A stretch of DNA of 64,000 nt from Streptomyces sp. NBC_00554 (GCF_041431135.1 NZ_CP107799.1:4960001-5024000); one strand, 5' to 3'. Counted from the first letter of the stretch, positions 36,010 through 45,284 are shown. The notes: generated by a model not told the origin, from the letters alone. A program made the numbers and translations.

Positions 36010-37044
36010 ATGAGCGCACAGAGCGCACCGTCGTCCGGCCTGGCGATCGAGACCGCCGGTCTGGTGAAGACATTCGGCGACACCCGAGCCGTGGACGGCG
36101 TCGACCTCGCCGTACCCACCGGCACGGTCTACGGCGTCCTCGGGCCGAACGGCGCCGGCAAGACGACCACCGTGAAGATGCTGGCCACCCTGCTGCGCCC
36201 CGACGGCGGCCAGGCGCACGTCTTCGGCCACGACGTCGTACGGGAGGCCGACCGGGTACGCAGCAGGGTCAGCCTCACCGGCCAGTACGCGTCCGTGGAC
36301 GAGGACCTGACCGGCACCGAGAACCTGGTGCTGCTCGGCCGCCTCCTCGGGCACCACAAGCGCGCCGCGGCGATCCGCTCGGAGCAGCTTCTGGAGGCCT
36401 TCGGGCTGACCGAGGCGGCGGCCAAGCAGGTCAAGCACTACTCGGGCGGCATGCGGCGCCGTATCGACATCGCCGCGTCCATCCTCAACACCCCCGACCT
36501 GCTCTTCCTCGACGAGCCGACCACCGGCCTCGACCCGCGCAGCCGCAACCAGGTGTGGGACATCGTGCGCGCGGTCGTCGCCCAGGGCACCACCGTGCTG
36601 CTCACCACGCAGTATCTGGACGAGGCCGACCAACTGGCCTCCAGGATCGCGGTGATCGACAAGGGCAAGGTGATCGCCGAGGGCACGAAGGGCGAGCTGA
36701 AGGCGTCCGTCGGCGCCGGTTCCGTACATCTGCGGCTGCGCGATCCGGCGCAGCGCCCGCAGGCGGAGGAGGTGCTGCGCATCGCTCTCGACGCCGAGGT
36801 GCAGCTCGAGCCCGATCCGGTGGCGCTGACGGCCCGGGTCGGCGCGGGTGCGAGCAACGGCCGGGGAGCGGCGGAGCGGGCCGCGCGAGCGCTCGCCGAG
36901 CTGGCCCGCACCGGCATCGTCGTCGACAACTTCTCGCTGGGGCAGCCCAGCCTGGACGAGGTCTTCCTCGCCCTCACCGGACACGTGACCGAACCCGAGG
37001 CTCCTTCGGCCGACGGCACGATGGACAAGGAGGCCGCGGTATGA
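36010..37044 (+). CDS. ABC exporter ATP-binding protein (DrrA type)
   Basis: 344 residues. Walker A GPNGAGKTT, signature YSGGMRRRIDIA, Walker B LLFLDEPTTGLD, and His-switch region TTQYLDEADQ replacing the His by Gln-Tyr as in the DrrA daunorubicin-resistance family. A DUF4162-like C-terminal domain (about 250-330) follows. Pairs with the permease gene, whose ATG overlaps this stop by four bases. It probably exports a hydrophobic drug or lipid. GGAAGGACACC precedes ATG 36010. Confidence 0.93.
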   Translation: MSAQSAPSSGLAIETAGLVKTFGDTRAVDGVDLAVPTGTVYGVLGPNGAGKTTTVKMLATLLRPDGGQAHVFGHDVVREADRVRSRVSLTGQYASVDEDLTGTENLVLLGRLLGHHKRAAAIRSEQLLEAFGLTEAAAKQVKHYSGGMRRRIDIAASILNTPDLLFLDEPTTGLDPRSRNQVWDIVRAVVAQGTTVLLTTQYLDEADQLASRIAVIDKGKVIAEGTKGELKASVGAGSVHLRLRDPAQRPQAEEVLRIALDAEVQLEPDPVALTARVGAGASNGRGAAERAARALAELARTGIVVDNFSLGQPSLDEVFLALTGHVTEPEAPSADGTMDKEAAV

Positions 37045-37889
37045 GCACCGCGACGACCACCGAGAGCCAGGATCTCGCGCCTGTCAGCGCCGAGACGCTG
37101 GCCGCGCTCCTCATCAGCAAGGACCGGCCGCCGCGGCCCAGTGCCCTGTCGGCGTCGCTGACCTTCGGCTGGCGGGCGATGCTCAAGATCAAGCACGTGC
37201 CGGAGCAGCTCTTCGACGTCACCGCTTTCCCGATCATGATGGTGCTGATGTACACGTACCTCTTCGGCGGTGCGCTGGCCGGATCGCCCACGGAGTACAT
37301 CCAGTTCCTGCTGCCGGGCATCCTGGTGATGTCCGTCGTGATGATCACGATGTACACGGGTGTCTCGGTCAACACGGACATCGAGAAGGGCGTCTTCGAC
37401 CGCTTCCGTACGCTGCCGATCTGGCGGCCGTCGGTGATGGTCGGCTATCTCCTCGGCGACGCCCTGCGCTACACGATGGCCTCGGTGGTGATGCTCACCG
37501 TCGGCGTGATCCTGGGCTACCGCCCGGACGGCGGGGTTCTCGGCGTGGTCGCCGGCATCGCGCTGCTGCTGGTCTTCTCGTTCGCGTTCTCGTGGATCTG
37601 GACCATGTTCGGCCTGCTGCTGCGCACCGAGAAGTCGGTGATGGGCGTCAGCATGATGGTGATCTTCCCGCTGACCTTCCTCTCCAACGTCTTCGTCGAC
37701 CCGAAGACCATGCCGGGCTGGCTCCAGGCCTTCGTCAACAACAGCCCGATCACCCACCTGTCCTCGGCGGTGCGCGGCCTGATGGCAGGCGACTGGCCGG
37801 CCGCGGAGGTCGCCTGGTCACTGGGCTGGGCAGGACTGCTCGTCCTGGTCTTCGGCCCGATCACGATGCGGTTGTACAACCGCAAGTGA
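37041..37889 (+). CDS. ABC-2 type exporter permease (DrrB type)
   Basis: 282 residues with six membrane segments. VMITMYTGVSVNTDIEKGVFDRFRTLPIWRP is the ABC-2 intracellular coupling region and MMVIFPLTFLSNVFVDPKTMPGWLQAFVNNSPIT the conserved C-terminal signature. Forms a homodimeric pore with the ATPase encoded upstream. Translationally coupled by ATGA overlap, with AAGGAGG in the end of the preceding gene. Substrate unknown; no biosynthetic genes nearby. Confidence 0.92.
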   Translation: MSTATTTESQDLAPVSAETLAALLISKDRPPRPSALSASLTFGWRAMLKIKHVPEQLFDVTAFPIMMVLMYTYLFGGALAGSPTEYIQFLLPGILVMSVVMITMYTGVSVNTDIEKGVFDRFRTLPIWRPSVMVGYLLGDALRYTMASVVMLTVGVILGYRPDGGVLGVVAGIALLLVFSFAFSWIWTMFGLLLRTEKSVMGVSMMVIFPLTFLSNVFVDPKTMPGWLQAFVNNSPITHLSSAVRGLMAGDWPAAEVAWSLGWAGLLVLVFGPITMRLYNRK

Positions 37890-37902
37890 GCACTTATGAC
37901 TG

Positions 37903-39009
37903 CTAGTCCATACGAAGGCGGTTGATGTCGGGTGCCACCTGGTTGCCCGGCGTCACTCGCACGATCGTGATGAGCCGGTCCGTCAACTGCAGCGTCCCGA
38001 TGGCCTGATCGTCGTATCCGAGCACCCGATGCCCGCGTACGACACTCACCACCAGGTCCTCCGTCTCCCGTACGCCCTTGCCGACCTCGGCCTTTATGAC
38101 CGGCCGCTCCGCGATGTCGAGCCCGCTGCCCTGCTGGATGAGGTCCTCCATGACCATGCCCGCGGCGGGGCTGAGCACGGAGAGCCCGAGCAGCCGCCCG
38201 GCCGCGCTGGCGCTGGTGATGACGGCATCGGCGCCTGACTGGCGCAGCAACGGCGCGTTCTCCTCCTCCCGCACGGCGGCGACGATCTTCGCTCCGCTGT
38301 TGAGCTGCCGCGCGGTCAGCGTGACCAGTACCGCCGTGTCGTCCCGCTGTGTGGCGATGATGATCTGCCGTGCCTTGCGCACCTCGGCCCGCACCAGCAC
38401 TTCGCTGCGCGTCGCGTCCCCGATGACTCCCGCGTATCCGTCGGCCGTTGCCGCGTCGACCACCTTGGAGTTGGGGTCGACGACCACGACCTGCTCCTTC
38501 TTCAGCCCGGTCGCACAGACGGTCTCGATGGCCGACCGCCCCTTGGTACCGAAACCGACAACGACGGTGTGATCTCGCAAGGCCGCCCTCCAGCGGTTCT
38601 GCCGCCATTCCTCACGGGTGCGTTCCGTGAGGACTTCGAGCGTGGTGCCGACCAGGATGATCAGGAACAGCACCCGCAGCGGCGTGATGACGAAGATGTT
38701 GGTGAGCCGGGCGGCGTCGCTGACCGGGGTGATGTCGCCGTATCCGGTGGTGGAGAGGGTGACGGTCGCGTAGTAGAACGCGTCGAGGAAGTCGACGGAA
38801 CCGTCCGAGCTGTCGTTGTAGCCGTCGCGGTCGATCCAGACGATGAACGCCGTGGCGGCGAGCGTGAACAGGGCCATCGCGACCCGCTTGCCGACCTGAC
38901 GGATCGGGCGCTCCACGAAGCTTTTCGGGAGTTTCACCCGATGCGTCATGAGATGTTCGTCCGCTTGGCGGGCAATCGCGTCATGGCCCGGTTGTTTCAC
39001 GTGAAACAC
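37903..39009 (-). CDS. Potassium channel with RCK/TrkA-N domain
   Basis: 368 residues from GTG 39009. Two membrane helices (about 48-66 and 106-125) flank a pore with the K+ selectivity filter TTGYGD. The cytosolic TrkA-N Rossmann domain (HTVVVGFGTKGRSAIETVCATG, VIGDATR) and RCK C-terminal part would sense NAD(H) or ions. The GTG has AGGAA eight bases upstream; ATG 38949 is the alternative (348 residues). From the GTG, the first codons (VFHVKQ) are the parS site itself. The start overlaps moeA by 13 bases, so it is probably co-transcribed with the moeA-mobA genes. Confidence 0.88.
   Translation of the reverse strand: MFHVKQPGHDAIARQADEHLMTHRVKLPKSFVERPIRQVGKRVAMALFTLAATAFIVWIDRDGYNDSSDGSVDFLDAFYYATVTLSTTGYGDITPVSDAARLTNIFVITPLRVLFLIILVGTTLEVLTERTREEWRQNRWRAALRDHTVVVGFGTKGRSAIETVCATGLKKEQVVVVDPNSKVVDAATADGYAGVIGDATRSEVLVRAEVRKARQIIIATQRDDTAVLVTLTARQLNSGAKIVAAVREEENAPLLRQSGADAVITSASAAGRLLGLSVLSPAAGMVMEDLIQQGSGLDIAERPVIKAEVGKGVRETEDLVVSVVRGHRVLGYDDQAIGTLQLTDRLITIVRVTPGNQVAPDINRLRMD
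38993..39008. promoter_or_regulatory. parS: parS centromere site (ParB binding), intragenic
   Basis: TGTTTCACGTGAAACA again, perfect over 16 bases, embedded where the end of moeA (…CFT stop) overlaps the beginning of the K+ channel gene. Confidence 0.93.
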
Positions 39010-40499
39010 GCCCCGATTCCTGACATCACCCAGGGCAGGTCCAGGAGTTCCAGCTCCTCACCCGCGCGAGCACCGCCGGGCGGTACGACCGCGAGGGCAT
39101 CGGCCGCCGCGATGCCACGCAGCATTGCGGGACCGTTGTAGTGCAGCGGCACGGCCCGGTCGCCGCGCAGCACGACGGGGACGAGCCGGGTGTCGTACGG
39201 GTGCCCGTGCACGGCGTCCTTGAGGGGCAGCGTGTACGGCTCAGGCGCCGCACGTCCGGCAAGGATGCGCAGCAGGGGCTCGGCGAGCGTGAGCAGGCCG
39301 GAGACGGCCGCCAGGGGGTTGCCCGGCAGGCCGACGAGGTGCTGGTTCTCCTTGGTGCGAGCCAGCAGCATGGGGTGACCCGGGCGCACCTTGACGCCGT
39401 CGACGAGGAGTTCGGCGCCGATGCGCCGCAGGGTGGGGTGGACGTGGTCGACGGGGCCGGCCGCGGTGCCGCCGGTGGTGATGATCAGGTCGGCTTCGGA
39501 GCTGGTGATGGTCCGGTGCAGGGCTTTGGCGTCGTCACCGAGCCTGCGCACCGCGACGACCTCGGCGCCGAGCGCACGCAGCCAGGGCGGCAGCATCGGG
39601 CCGAGCGCGTCCCGGATCAGCCCTTCCTGGGGCAGTCCCTCGGTGAGCAACTCGTCGCCGAGCACGAGGACTTCGACACGCGGCCGGGGGACGACGGCGA
39701 GTGTGTCGTACCCGGCGGCCGCGGCGAGGCCCAGCACAGCGGGCGTGACCAGCGCGCCGACCGGCAGCAACTGGTCGCCGCTGCGGCACTCCTGGCCGCG
39801 CGGGCGGATGTCCTGCCCGTGCACGACGCCGGCCGTCCCCCCTGAGCGAGCGGGGCCGGAAGCCTGGGGGAGGGCCGCGTGCAGCCGCCCCTTGTCGTCG
39901 ATACGCCCGTGCTCACTGCGCAGTACGGCGGTGGCGTCCTGCGGGACGCGCGCCCCGGTGGCGATCCGTACCGCCTCGCCGTCGGTGAGCGCCTCCGGCT
40001 GCGCCTGCCCGGCGAGCACCCCTTCCTCGCGTACGTCCCAGGGGCCGGGCCCGGCGACCGCCCAGCCGTCCATCGCCGAGGTGTCGAAGGAGGGGAGGTC
40101 CGTGAGCGCGGTGAGCGGGGCGGCGATGACCAGGCCGAGGGAGGCGTCCAGGGTCACGGAGACGGGGGTGGGGCGGGGGACGGAACGCGCGGCTCGCTCG
40201 GCGATGGTGCGGGCCTGGGGCCAGGGGGTGGCCTTGTGGCCGACGCCGTGGCCGCTGCCACCGTGGCTGCCCGCACCACGGTCGCCGTTGCCGCTGTCGG
40301 TGGCGTGCGCGTGGGGCTCGCCCTGGGGGGTGGGGACGGAGGTGGAGGGCGTACCGGACCCTCCCCGGGCTCCGGCGCCGGCCCCGGAGCCCGGCTCGCC
40401 CGAGGCGCGGGCGCTGTCTCCCTTGACCAGCGCCAGCGCCTCCTCCACGTCGAAGTCGTCGGCGTCCTGGCTGTCCCGGATGCCGCGCGCGGCGGTCAT
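38997..40499 (-). CDS. moeA: Molybdopterin molybdenumtransferase MoeA
   Basis: 500 residues. MoeA domains: LPSFDTSAMDGWAVAG, VRIATGARVPQDATAVLRSE, the MPT-binding LIITTGGTAAGPVDHVHPTLRRIG, VKVRPGHPMLLAR and VGLPGNPLAAVSGL. It inserts molybdate into adenylylated molybdopterin. An N-terminal extension of about 95 residues rich in Gly, Ser and His is unusual. A dispersed palindromic repeat (39836-39872) adds a loop (LPQASGPARSGG). The C-terminal codons coincide with parS. ATG 40499 overlaps the mobA-like stop (ATGA). Confidence 0.92.
   Translation of the reverse strand: MTAARGIRDSQDADDFDVEEALALVKGDSARASGEPGSGAGAGARGGSGTPSTSVPTPQGEPHAHATDSGNGDRGAGSHGGSGHGVGHKATPWPQARTIAERAARSVPRPTPVSVTLDASLGLVIAAPLTALTDLPSFDTSAMDGWAVAGPGPWDVREEGVLAGQAQPEALTDGEAVRIATGARVPQDATAVLRSEHGRIDDKGRLHAALPQASGPARSGGTAGVVHGQDIRPRGQECRSGDQLLPVGALVTPAVLGLAAAAGYDTLAVVPRPRVEVLVLGDELLTEGLPQEGLIRDALGPMLPPWLRALGAEVVAVRRLGDDAKALHRTITSSEADLIITTGGTAAGPVDHVHPTLRRIGAELLVDGVKVRPGHPMLLARTKENQHLVGLPGNPLAAVSGLLTLAEPLLRILAGRAAPEPYTLPLKDAVHGHPYDTRLVPVVLRGDRAVPLHYNGPAMLRGIAAADALAVVPPGGARAGEELELLDLPWVMSGIGACFT
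39836..39872. repeat. Dispersed palindromic repeat, copy 2 (inside moeA)
   Basis: TCCCCCC, GAGC, GGAAGCC and TGGGGGAG blocks in the same order as at 4877-4910; here in frame within coding sequence. Confidence 0.6.
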
Positions 40500-41518
40500 C
40501 CGGCGTCCGGCCGGGCGTCGGAGCCTGCGCCGGGCGCGGATCCTCCCGCGGGGCCAGCGTCCGGCTTGGCGGCGTCCGGCTTGGCGTCGGCGGCGTCCTC
40601 GTCGGCCCAGCGGAGCGCGAGCGCAGCGGCCTTGCGGGCTGCCTCGGCTACCGCCTCTGGGCCGCCCTGGGCCCGCCCGGCCGCGTACCCCACGAGGAAC
40701 GTGGTCAGCGGCGCGGCGGGCCGGGCCACACCGTGTGCGGCGTCGCGGGCCAGGTCGAGGAGGATGGTGATGTCGACGTCCAGGTCGATGCCCAGTTCGT
40801 CCTTGACTGCGGTAATCCATTCATCCAACACGTGCCCATGCTCCCTGATACGTGCCCGGGCGACGGCGATGTCGTCCCAGGTGTCGCAGTCGAAGGACGC
40901 GACAGGGTCGGAGATTCGGATGAGGTCGAGCGCGGCGGTGAGCCGCCGGAGCGGCAGCCCGGTCAGACCGCCGCCCGCGGCGGAGCCGCTGTTGGATGCG
41001 GCGGCAAGCGAGTCCAGCTCCCGCCGCAGTGCCCGCACTCGGTACGCGGCCACGAGCGGCTGGTCCTTGCCGCCGGAGTCGACGAGCAGGACGCCGTCGG
41101 GGCCACTCAACTCCCCTTCGGTATCTGCCGGGCTCCCCGCGCCGGTGTTCGCACGCAGGGTTTCCAGCAGCCGCCGTACCGTTCCGTCGTCCAGGAACGG
41201 CAGGTCGGCGGAGAGCACGACGACGTACTCCGCGGTGGTGTGCCGCAGCCCGGCGTCCAGGGCGGCCAGCGGCCCTCCGCCCGGCGGGTCCTCACGGGCC
41301 CAGAGCACGGGCCTCGCGGTCGCCCGCCGCTCGGCCACGACCACCGTGGTGGCGGCGCCCGCGCAGGCGGTCAGCACCCGGTCGAGGAGCGCCCGGCCGC
41401 CCACGCGCACACCGGGCTTGTCGGCGCCACCGAGCCTCCACGCGGCGCCGCCCGCGAGCACGACGGCGTCGTACGGAAGACCTGCGCCGGGGTCGCCCGG
41501 GGCCTCGTACGCGTTCAT
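40496..41518 (-). CDS. MobA-like molybdenum cofactor guanylyltransferase fused to DUF6457-type domain
   Basis: 340 residues. N-terminal nucleotidyltransferase (about 15-215): AVVLAGGAAWRLGGADKPGV (GG and Lys of MobA), PPGGGPLAALDAGL, VVVLSADLPFLDDG. C-terminal helical domain (about 225-300: LDEWITAVKDELGIDLDVDITILLDLARDAAHGVARPAAPLTTFLVGYAAG) matches the small actinobacterial DUF6457 family, usually a separate protein beside Mo-cofactor genes. The tail is a low-complexity AKPDAAKPDAG repeat. It would attach GMP to Mo-molybdopterin. Operon with moeA by overlapping ATGA. Confidence 0.88.
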   Translation of the reverse strand: MNAYEAPGDPGAGLPYDAVVLAGGAAWRLGGADKPGVRVGGRALLDRVLTACAGAATTVVVAERRATARPVLWAREDPPGGGPLAALDAGLRHTTAEYVVVLSADLPFLDDGTVRRLLETLRANTGAGSPADTEGELSGPDGVLLVDSGGKDQPLVAAYRVRALRRELDSLAAASNSGSAAGGGLTGLPLRRLTAALDLIRISDPVASFDCDTWDDIAVARARIREHGHVLDEWITAVKDELGIDLDVDITILLDLARDAAHGVARPAAPLTTFLVGYAAGRAQGGPEAVAEAARKAAALALRWADEDAADAKPDAAKPDAGPAGGSAPGAGSDARPDAG

Positions 41519-41581
41519 CCCCCGAGTATGAGCGCCCGAAGGATCATTGCCATCCCCCTGGACAGCATGTGGACGCGGTGT

Positions 41582-43138
41582 TCACAGGGTCCGCAGCAGC
41601 ACCGCCGGCTGTTCCACACAGTCCGCGACATAGCGCAGGAAGCCACCCGCCGTGCCGCCGTCGCACACCCGGTGGTCGAAGGTGAGCGAGAGCTGCACGA
41701 CCTGTCGCACCGCCAGCTCGCCCTGGTGCACCCAGGGCTTGGGGACGATCCGGCCGACGCCCAGCATGGCCGCCTCGGGGTGGTTGATGATCGGCGTGGA
41801 GCCGTCGACACCGAACACGCCGTAATTGTTCAACGTGAAGGTGCCGCCCGTGAGTTCCCTGGGCGTCAGCGTCCCGGTCCGCGCGGCCTCGGTCAGCCGC
41901 GCGAACTCCGCGCTCAGCGACTCCGCGCCGCGCGCGTGCGCGTCCCGTACGACGGGGACGACGAGCCCACGCTCGGTCTGCGCCGCGAAACCCAGGTGCA
42001 CCTGGTCTAGCTGGACGACCTCACGGGCCTCCATGTCGACCGTCGAGTTCAGCTCCGGGTGGCGGGCCAGCGCGGCGGTGCAGATCCGGGCGAGCAGCGC
42101 GAGGAGGGAGATCTTCGGGCCGCCGGCGGAGTTCATCGCCGCGCGCGCCTGCATGAGTTCCGTGGCGTCGGCGTCCACCCAGCAGGTCGCGTCGGGTATC
42201 TCCCGACGGCTGCGGGAGAGCTTGTCGGCGACTGCGCCGCGGATGCCTCGCAGGGGAATACGGGTGCCGTGCGGAGATGCGCCAAGCGCGGTCGCAGGCT
42301 GATGGGGGGACTGGGCCAAGGGTGCGCCGATGGGCGCGACGGCCCCGTGGCCGACGGCCGGAGCCCGGAGGGGTTTCGCGGCAGCGGGTGCCCGCACCTG
42401 ACCGGTCGCCGCCGCACGCAGCGCGTACTCGACATCCGCCCGCAGGATCAGCCCGTCGGGTCCGGAACCCTCCAACTCCCGCAGATCCACGCCGTTCTCA
42501 CGCGCGAGCCGCCGTACGAGCGGGGAGATGACCGGCACGGGACCATCCCCGATCACCGCCACGCCACCACCATCGCCGTCGGCCGGGCGGTCGTCGGCAA
42601 TCCTGCCCGGGCCGTACCGGCCATCGGTGACCGGGTGGTCCCCGTCGCCGGACCGCGCGGCAGGACCGCCCCCGGCCCGTCCGAGCTCACGCCCTCCGTT
42701 CACGGCGGCCACCACGCTTGCGGCATCCGCCGATACGCCTGTCCGCGTACCAGTCGGAGTCCCGGGGGCCCGCGATGCCGGCGCGCCCGTCACACTCGAC
42801 GGCCGCACCCTCCCGCGCCGCGCCGGAGGCGCCGCCGTGCCGTACCCCACCAGCACGTTCCCGGATCCCTCGTCGCCCTCGCCTGAGTCGGCCGCGCCCA
42901 CCGCGACTGTCAGGAGCGGCTCCCCCACGGGCAGTTCCGTGCCCTCCTCGCCGAAGCGGGCGGTGACCACACCCCCGTACGGGCAGGGCACGTCGACCAT
43001 CGCCTTGGCCGTCTCGACCTCGACGACGGTCTGGTCGACTGCGACGACGTCTCCGACCTCCACCAGCCAGCGGACGATCGTCGCCTCGGTGAGCCCCTCC
43101 CCGAGGTCGGGAAGCCTGAACTCCAGGACCTGCGCCAT
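41582..43138 (-). CDS. bkdC2: Branched-chain 2-oxo acid dehydrogenase E2 (operon 2)
   Basis: 518 residues. Lipoyl domain with Lys in VETAKAMVD (about 41), a very long Gly/Asp/Arg/Ala-rich linker (about 85-200), E1/E3-binding domain (SPLVRRLARENGVDLRELEGSG) and acyltransferase core ending TFDHRVCDGGTAG. Cys replaces the Val/Ile between His and Asp of the motif in operon 1. The linker is roughly 45 residues longer than that of bkdC1. ATG 43138 overlaps the E1-beta stop by one base (TGATG). Last gene of the operon. Confidence 0.94.
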   Translation of the reverse strand: MAQVLEFRLPDLGEGLTEATIVRWLVEVGDVVAVDQTVVEVETAKAMVDVPCPYGGVVTARFGEEGTELPVGEPLLTVAVGAADSGEGDEGSGNVLVGYGTAAPPARRGRVRPSSVTGAPASRAPGTPTGTRTGVSADAASVVAAVNGGRELGRAGGGPAARSGDGDHPVTDGRYGPGRIADDRPADGDGGGVAVIGDGPVPVISPLVRRLARENGVDLRELEGSGPDGLILRADVEYALRAAATGQVRAPAAAKPLRAPAVGHGAVAPIGAPLAQSPHQPATALGASPHGTRIPLRGIRGAVADKLSRSRREIPDATCWVDADATELMQARAAMNSAGGPKISLLALLARICTAALARHPELNSTVDMEAREVVQLDQVHLGFAAQTERGLVVPVVRDAHARGAESLSAEFARLTEAARTGTLTPRELTGGTFTLNNYGVFGVDGSTPIINHPEAAMLGVGRIVPKPWVHQGELAVRQVVQLSLTFDHRVCDGGTAGGFLRYVADCVEQPAVLLRTL

Positions 43139-44142
43139 CAGCTCTCCGCCTCCCATTGCAGACGCCCCACGGCGTCCAGGATCCGGTCGACGCCAGGCAG
43201 GTGGTGCCGCTCCAGCATCGGCGGCGGATACGGGATGTCGAAGCCGGCCACGCGCAGCACCGGTGCCTCCAGGTGATGGAAGCAGCGCTCGGTGATGCGT
43301 GCGGCGATCTCCCCGCCCGGCCCGCCGTACCCACCCGACTCGTGTACGACAACAGCGCGTCCGGTCCGCCGTACCGAAGCCGAGACCGTCTCGTCGTCGA
43401 ACGGCACCAGGGAGCGCAGGTCGACGACTTCGAGGTCCCAGCCCTCGGCCCGCGCCGCCTCGGCGGCTTCGAGGCAGACGGGCACGGACGGCCCGTACGT
43501 GATGAGTGTGGCGCTCCGGCCGGAGCGCCGCACCATCGCGCGGCCTATCGGTTGAACGGCCGGCGGCTCGTCCGGGTTCCAGGAATCCTTCGACCAGTAC
43601 AGCCGCTTGGGCTCCAGGAAGACGACCGGGTCGTCGGAGGCGATGGCGGCGCGCAGCAGACCGTAGGCGTCGGCGACCGTCGCGGGCGTGACGACATGGA
43701 GCCCCGGAGTCGCCATGTAGTACGCCTCGGAGGAGTCGCTGTGGTGCTCGACGCCGCCGATGCCGCCGCCGTACGGGACACGGATCGTGATCGGCAGCGG
43801 CATGGCGCCCCGGGTGCGGTTGCGCATCTTCGCGACATGGCTGATCAGCTGCTCGAACCCCGGGTAGGCGAACGCGTCGAACTGCATCTCCACGACCGGC
43901 CGCAGCCCGTACATGGCCATGCCGACGGCTGTCCCGAGGATGCCCGCCTCGGCCAGCGGCGTGTCCGTGACGCGGTCCTCGCCGAACTCCTTGACGAGCC
44001 CGTCGGTGACCCGGAAGACACCGCCGAGGGCGCCGACGTCCTCGCCCATGACGTGGACGGCCGGGTCGGCGGCCATGGCGTCGCGCAGCGCCCGCCCGAG
44101 GGCCTGCGCCATGGTCGCCGGTTTGAGGGCAACGGTCGTCAT
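43138..44142 (-). CDS. bkdB2: Branched-chain 2-oxo acid dehydrogenase E1 beta (operon 2)
   Basis: 334 residues. AVHVMGEDVGALGGVFRVTDGLVKEFGEDRVTDTPLAE corresponds closely to bkdB1, followed by VEHHSDSSEAYYMATPGLHVVTPATVADAYGLLRAAI and VFLEPKRLYWSKD. Overlaps the E1-alpha stop by ATGA (44139-44142), so alpha and beta are made in equal amounts. Substrate range compared with operon 1 cannot be inferred from sequence alone. Confidence 0.95.
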   Translation of the reverse strand: MTTVALKPATMAQALGRALRDAMAADPAVHVMGEDVGALGGVFRVTDGLVKEFGEDRVTDTPLAEAGILGTAVGMAMYGLRPVVEMQFDAFAYPGFEQLISHVAKMRNRTRGAMPLPITIRVPYGGGIGGVEHHSDSSEAYYMATPGLHVVTPATVADAYGLLRAAIASDDPVVFLEPKRLYWSKDSWNPDEPPAVQPIGRAMVRRSGRSATLITYGPSVPVCLEAAEAARAEGWDLEVVDLRSLVPFDDETVSASVRRTGRAVVVHESGGYGGPGGEIAARITERCFHHLEAPVLRVAGFDIPYPPPMLERHHLPGVDRILDAVGRLQWEAES

Positions 44143-45284
44143 CGCCCGGCTCCTTCCGGCCCGTGCGCCTCGGCCGCCAGCTCCGCGCGCAGTTGCGCCT
44201 CCTGCTCACGCAGTTGCGGTGTGGGCTCGGCATACACATGGGCGAACAGATCCATGGGGTCGAGCACCGGGTCCTGGTTCATGCGCTCACGCAGATCCGC
44301 GGCCATCGTCTCGGCATCCTCGCGGGCGGACCGCATCGCGTCCTCGTCGAGCAGCCCGCGCTCGGTCAACTCGTGCTCCAGGAGCGCGATCGGGTCGTGC
44401 GCGCGCCAGGTCTCCACCTCGGAATCGACTCGGTAGCGGGTCGCGTCGTCGGCGTTGGTGTGGGCGTCGATGCGGTACGTCACCGCCTCGACGAGCGTCG
44501 GACCGCCCCCCGCGCGCGCACGGCGGACGGCTTCGCTCAGCACCTCGTGCACGGCCGCAGCGTCGTTGCCGTCCACCAGGCGGCCCGGCATCCCGTAGCC
44601 GACGGCCTTGTGGGCCAGCGACGGGGCGGCGGTCTGCTTGGCGAGCGGTACGGAGATCGCGAAGCCGTTGTTCTGGACGAGAAAGACGACCGGGGCCTGC
44701 CATACGGCGGCGAAGTTCAGCGCCTCGTGGAAGTCGCCCTCGCTGGTGCCGCCGTCGCCGACCATCGCGAGGGCGACCACGTCGTCGCCCTTGAGCCGGG
44801 CGGCGTGCGCGAGGCCCACGGCGTGCGGGAGCTGGGTCGCGAGGGGGGTGCACAGGGGCGCGATCCGGTACTCGCGGGGGTCGTAGCCGGTGTGCCAGTC
44901 GCCGCGCAGGAGGGTGAGCGCCTGGACCGGGTCGAGGCCGCGGGCGACGGCGGCGAGCGTGTCGCGGTAGCTGGGGAAGAGCCAGTCGCGGTCCTCCAGC
45001 ACGAGCGCAGCGGCGACCTCGCAGGCCTCCTGGCCCGTGCTGGAGGGGTACACGGCGAGGCGGCCCTGCTTGGTGAGGGCGGTGGCCTGCGTGTTGTAAC
45101 GGCGGCCGCGCACCAGCTCCGCGTACAGACGGCGCAGCAGCCCCGGGTCGGCCTGCGCGGCCGCCTCGGTGCCGAGCACGCGGTACGGCAGCGCGTCGGG
45201 CAGCAGCGGCGCGGGGTCGGTGCGGGGCTGCCAGGCCGGCGGCGGCGTTGGCCGGTAAGCGCCTCGCTGCTCCATGACCGTCAT
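44139..45284 (-). CDS. bkdA2: Branched-chain 2-oxo acid dehydrogenase E1 alpha (operon 2)
   Basis: 381 residues. ThDP motif MVGDGGTSEGDFHEALNF through LVQNNGFAIS; YRIDAHTNADDATRYR loop. No Lys/Ala-rich N-terminal arm, unlike bkdA1. ATG 45284 has GAGGAGG, about seven bases spacing. Leads the E1-alpha, E1-beta, E2 operon. The upstream gap shared with the divergent Lrp gene carries an ACCGA-N4-TCGGT dyad 61-74 bases before the start, a DnaA-box 9-mer and the ATGGACG dyad. Confidence 0.95.
   Translation of the reverse strand: MTVMEQRGAYRPTPPPAWQPRTDPAPLLPDALPYRVLGTEAAAQADPGLLRRLYAELVRGRRYNTQATALTKQGRLAVYPSSTGQEACEVAAALVLEDRDWLFPSYRDTLAAVARGLDPVQALTLLRGDWHTGYDPREYRIAPLCTPLATQLPHAVGLAHAARLKGDDVVALAMVGDGGTSEGDFHEALNFAAVWQAPVVFLVQNNGFAISVPLAKQTAAPSLAHKAVGYGMPGRLVDGNDAAAVHEVLSEAVRRARAGGGPTLVEAVTYRIDAHTNADDATRYRVDSEVETWRAHDPIALLEHELTERGLLDEDAMRSAREDAETMAADLRERMNQDPVLDPMDLFAHVYAEPTPQLREQEAQLRAELAAEAHGPEGAGR

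Noticed and set aside
36010..37889. Drug resistance or biosynthetic cluster around the DrrAB-type exporter
   Set aside because: No biosynthetic genes adjoin; such exporters are common housekeeping genes in streptomycetes.
42687..44239. Fused frames joining bkdB2 and bkdC2 regions into one larger protein
   Set aside because: Out-of-frame reading of bkdB2; true E2 begins at the ATG 43138 with its lipoyl domain.
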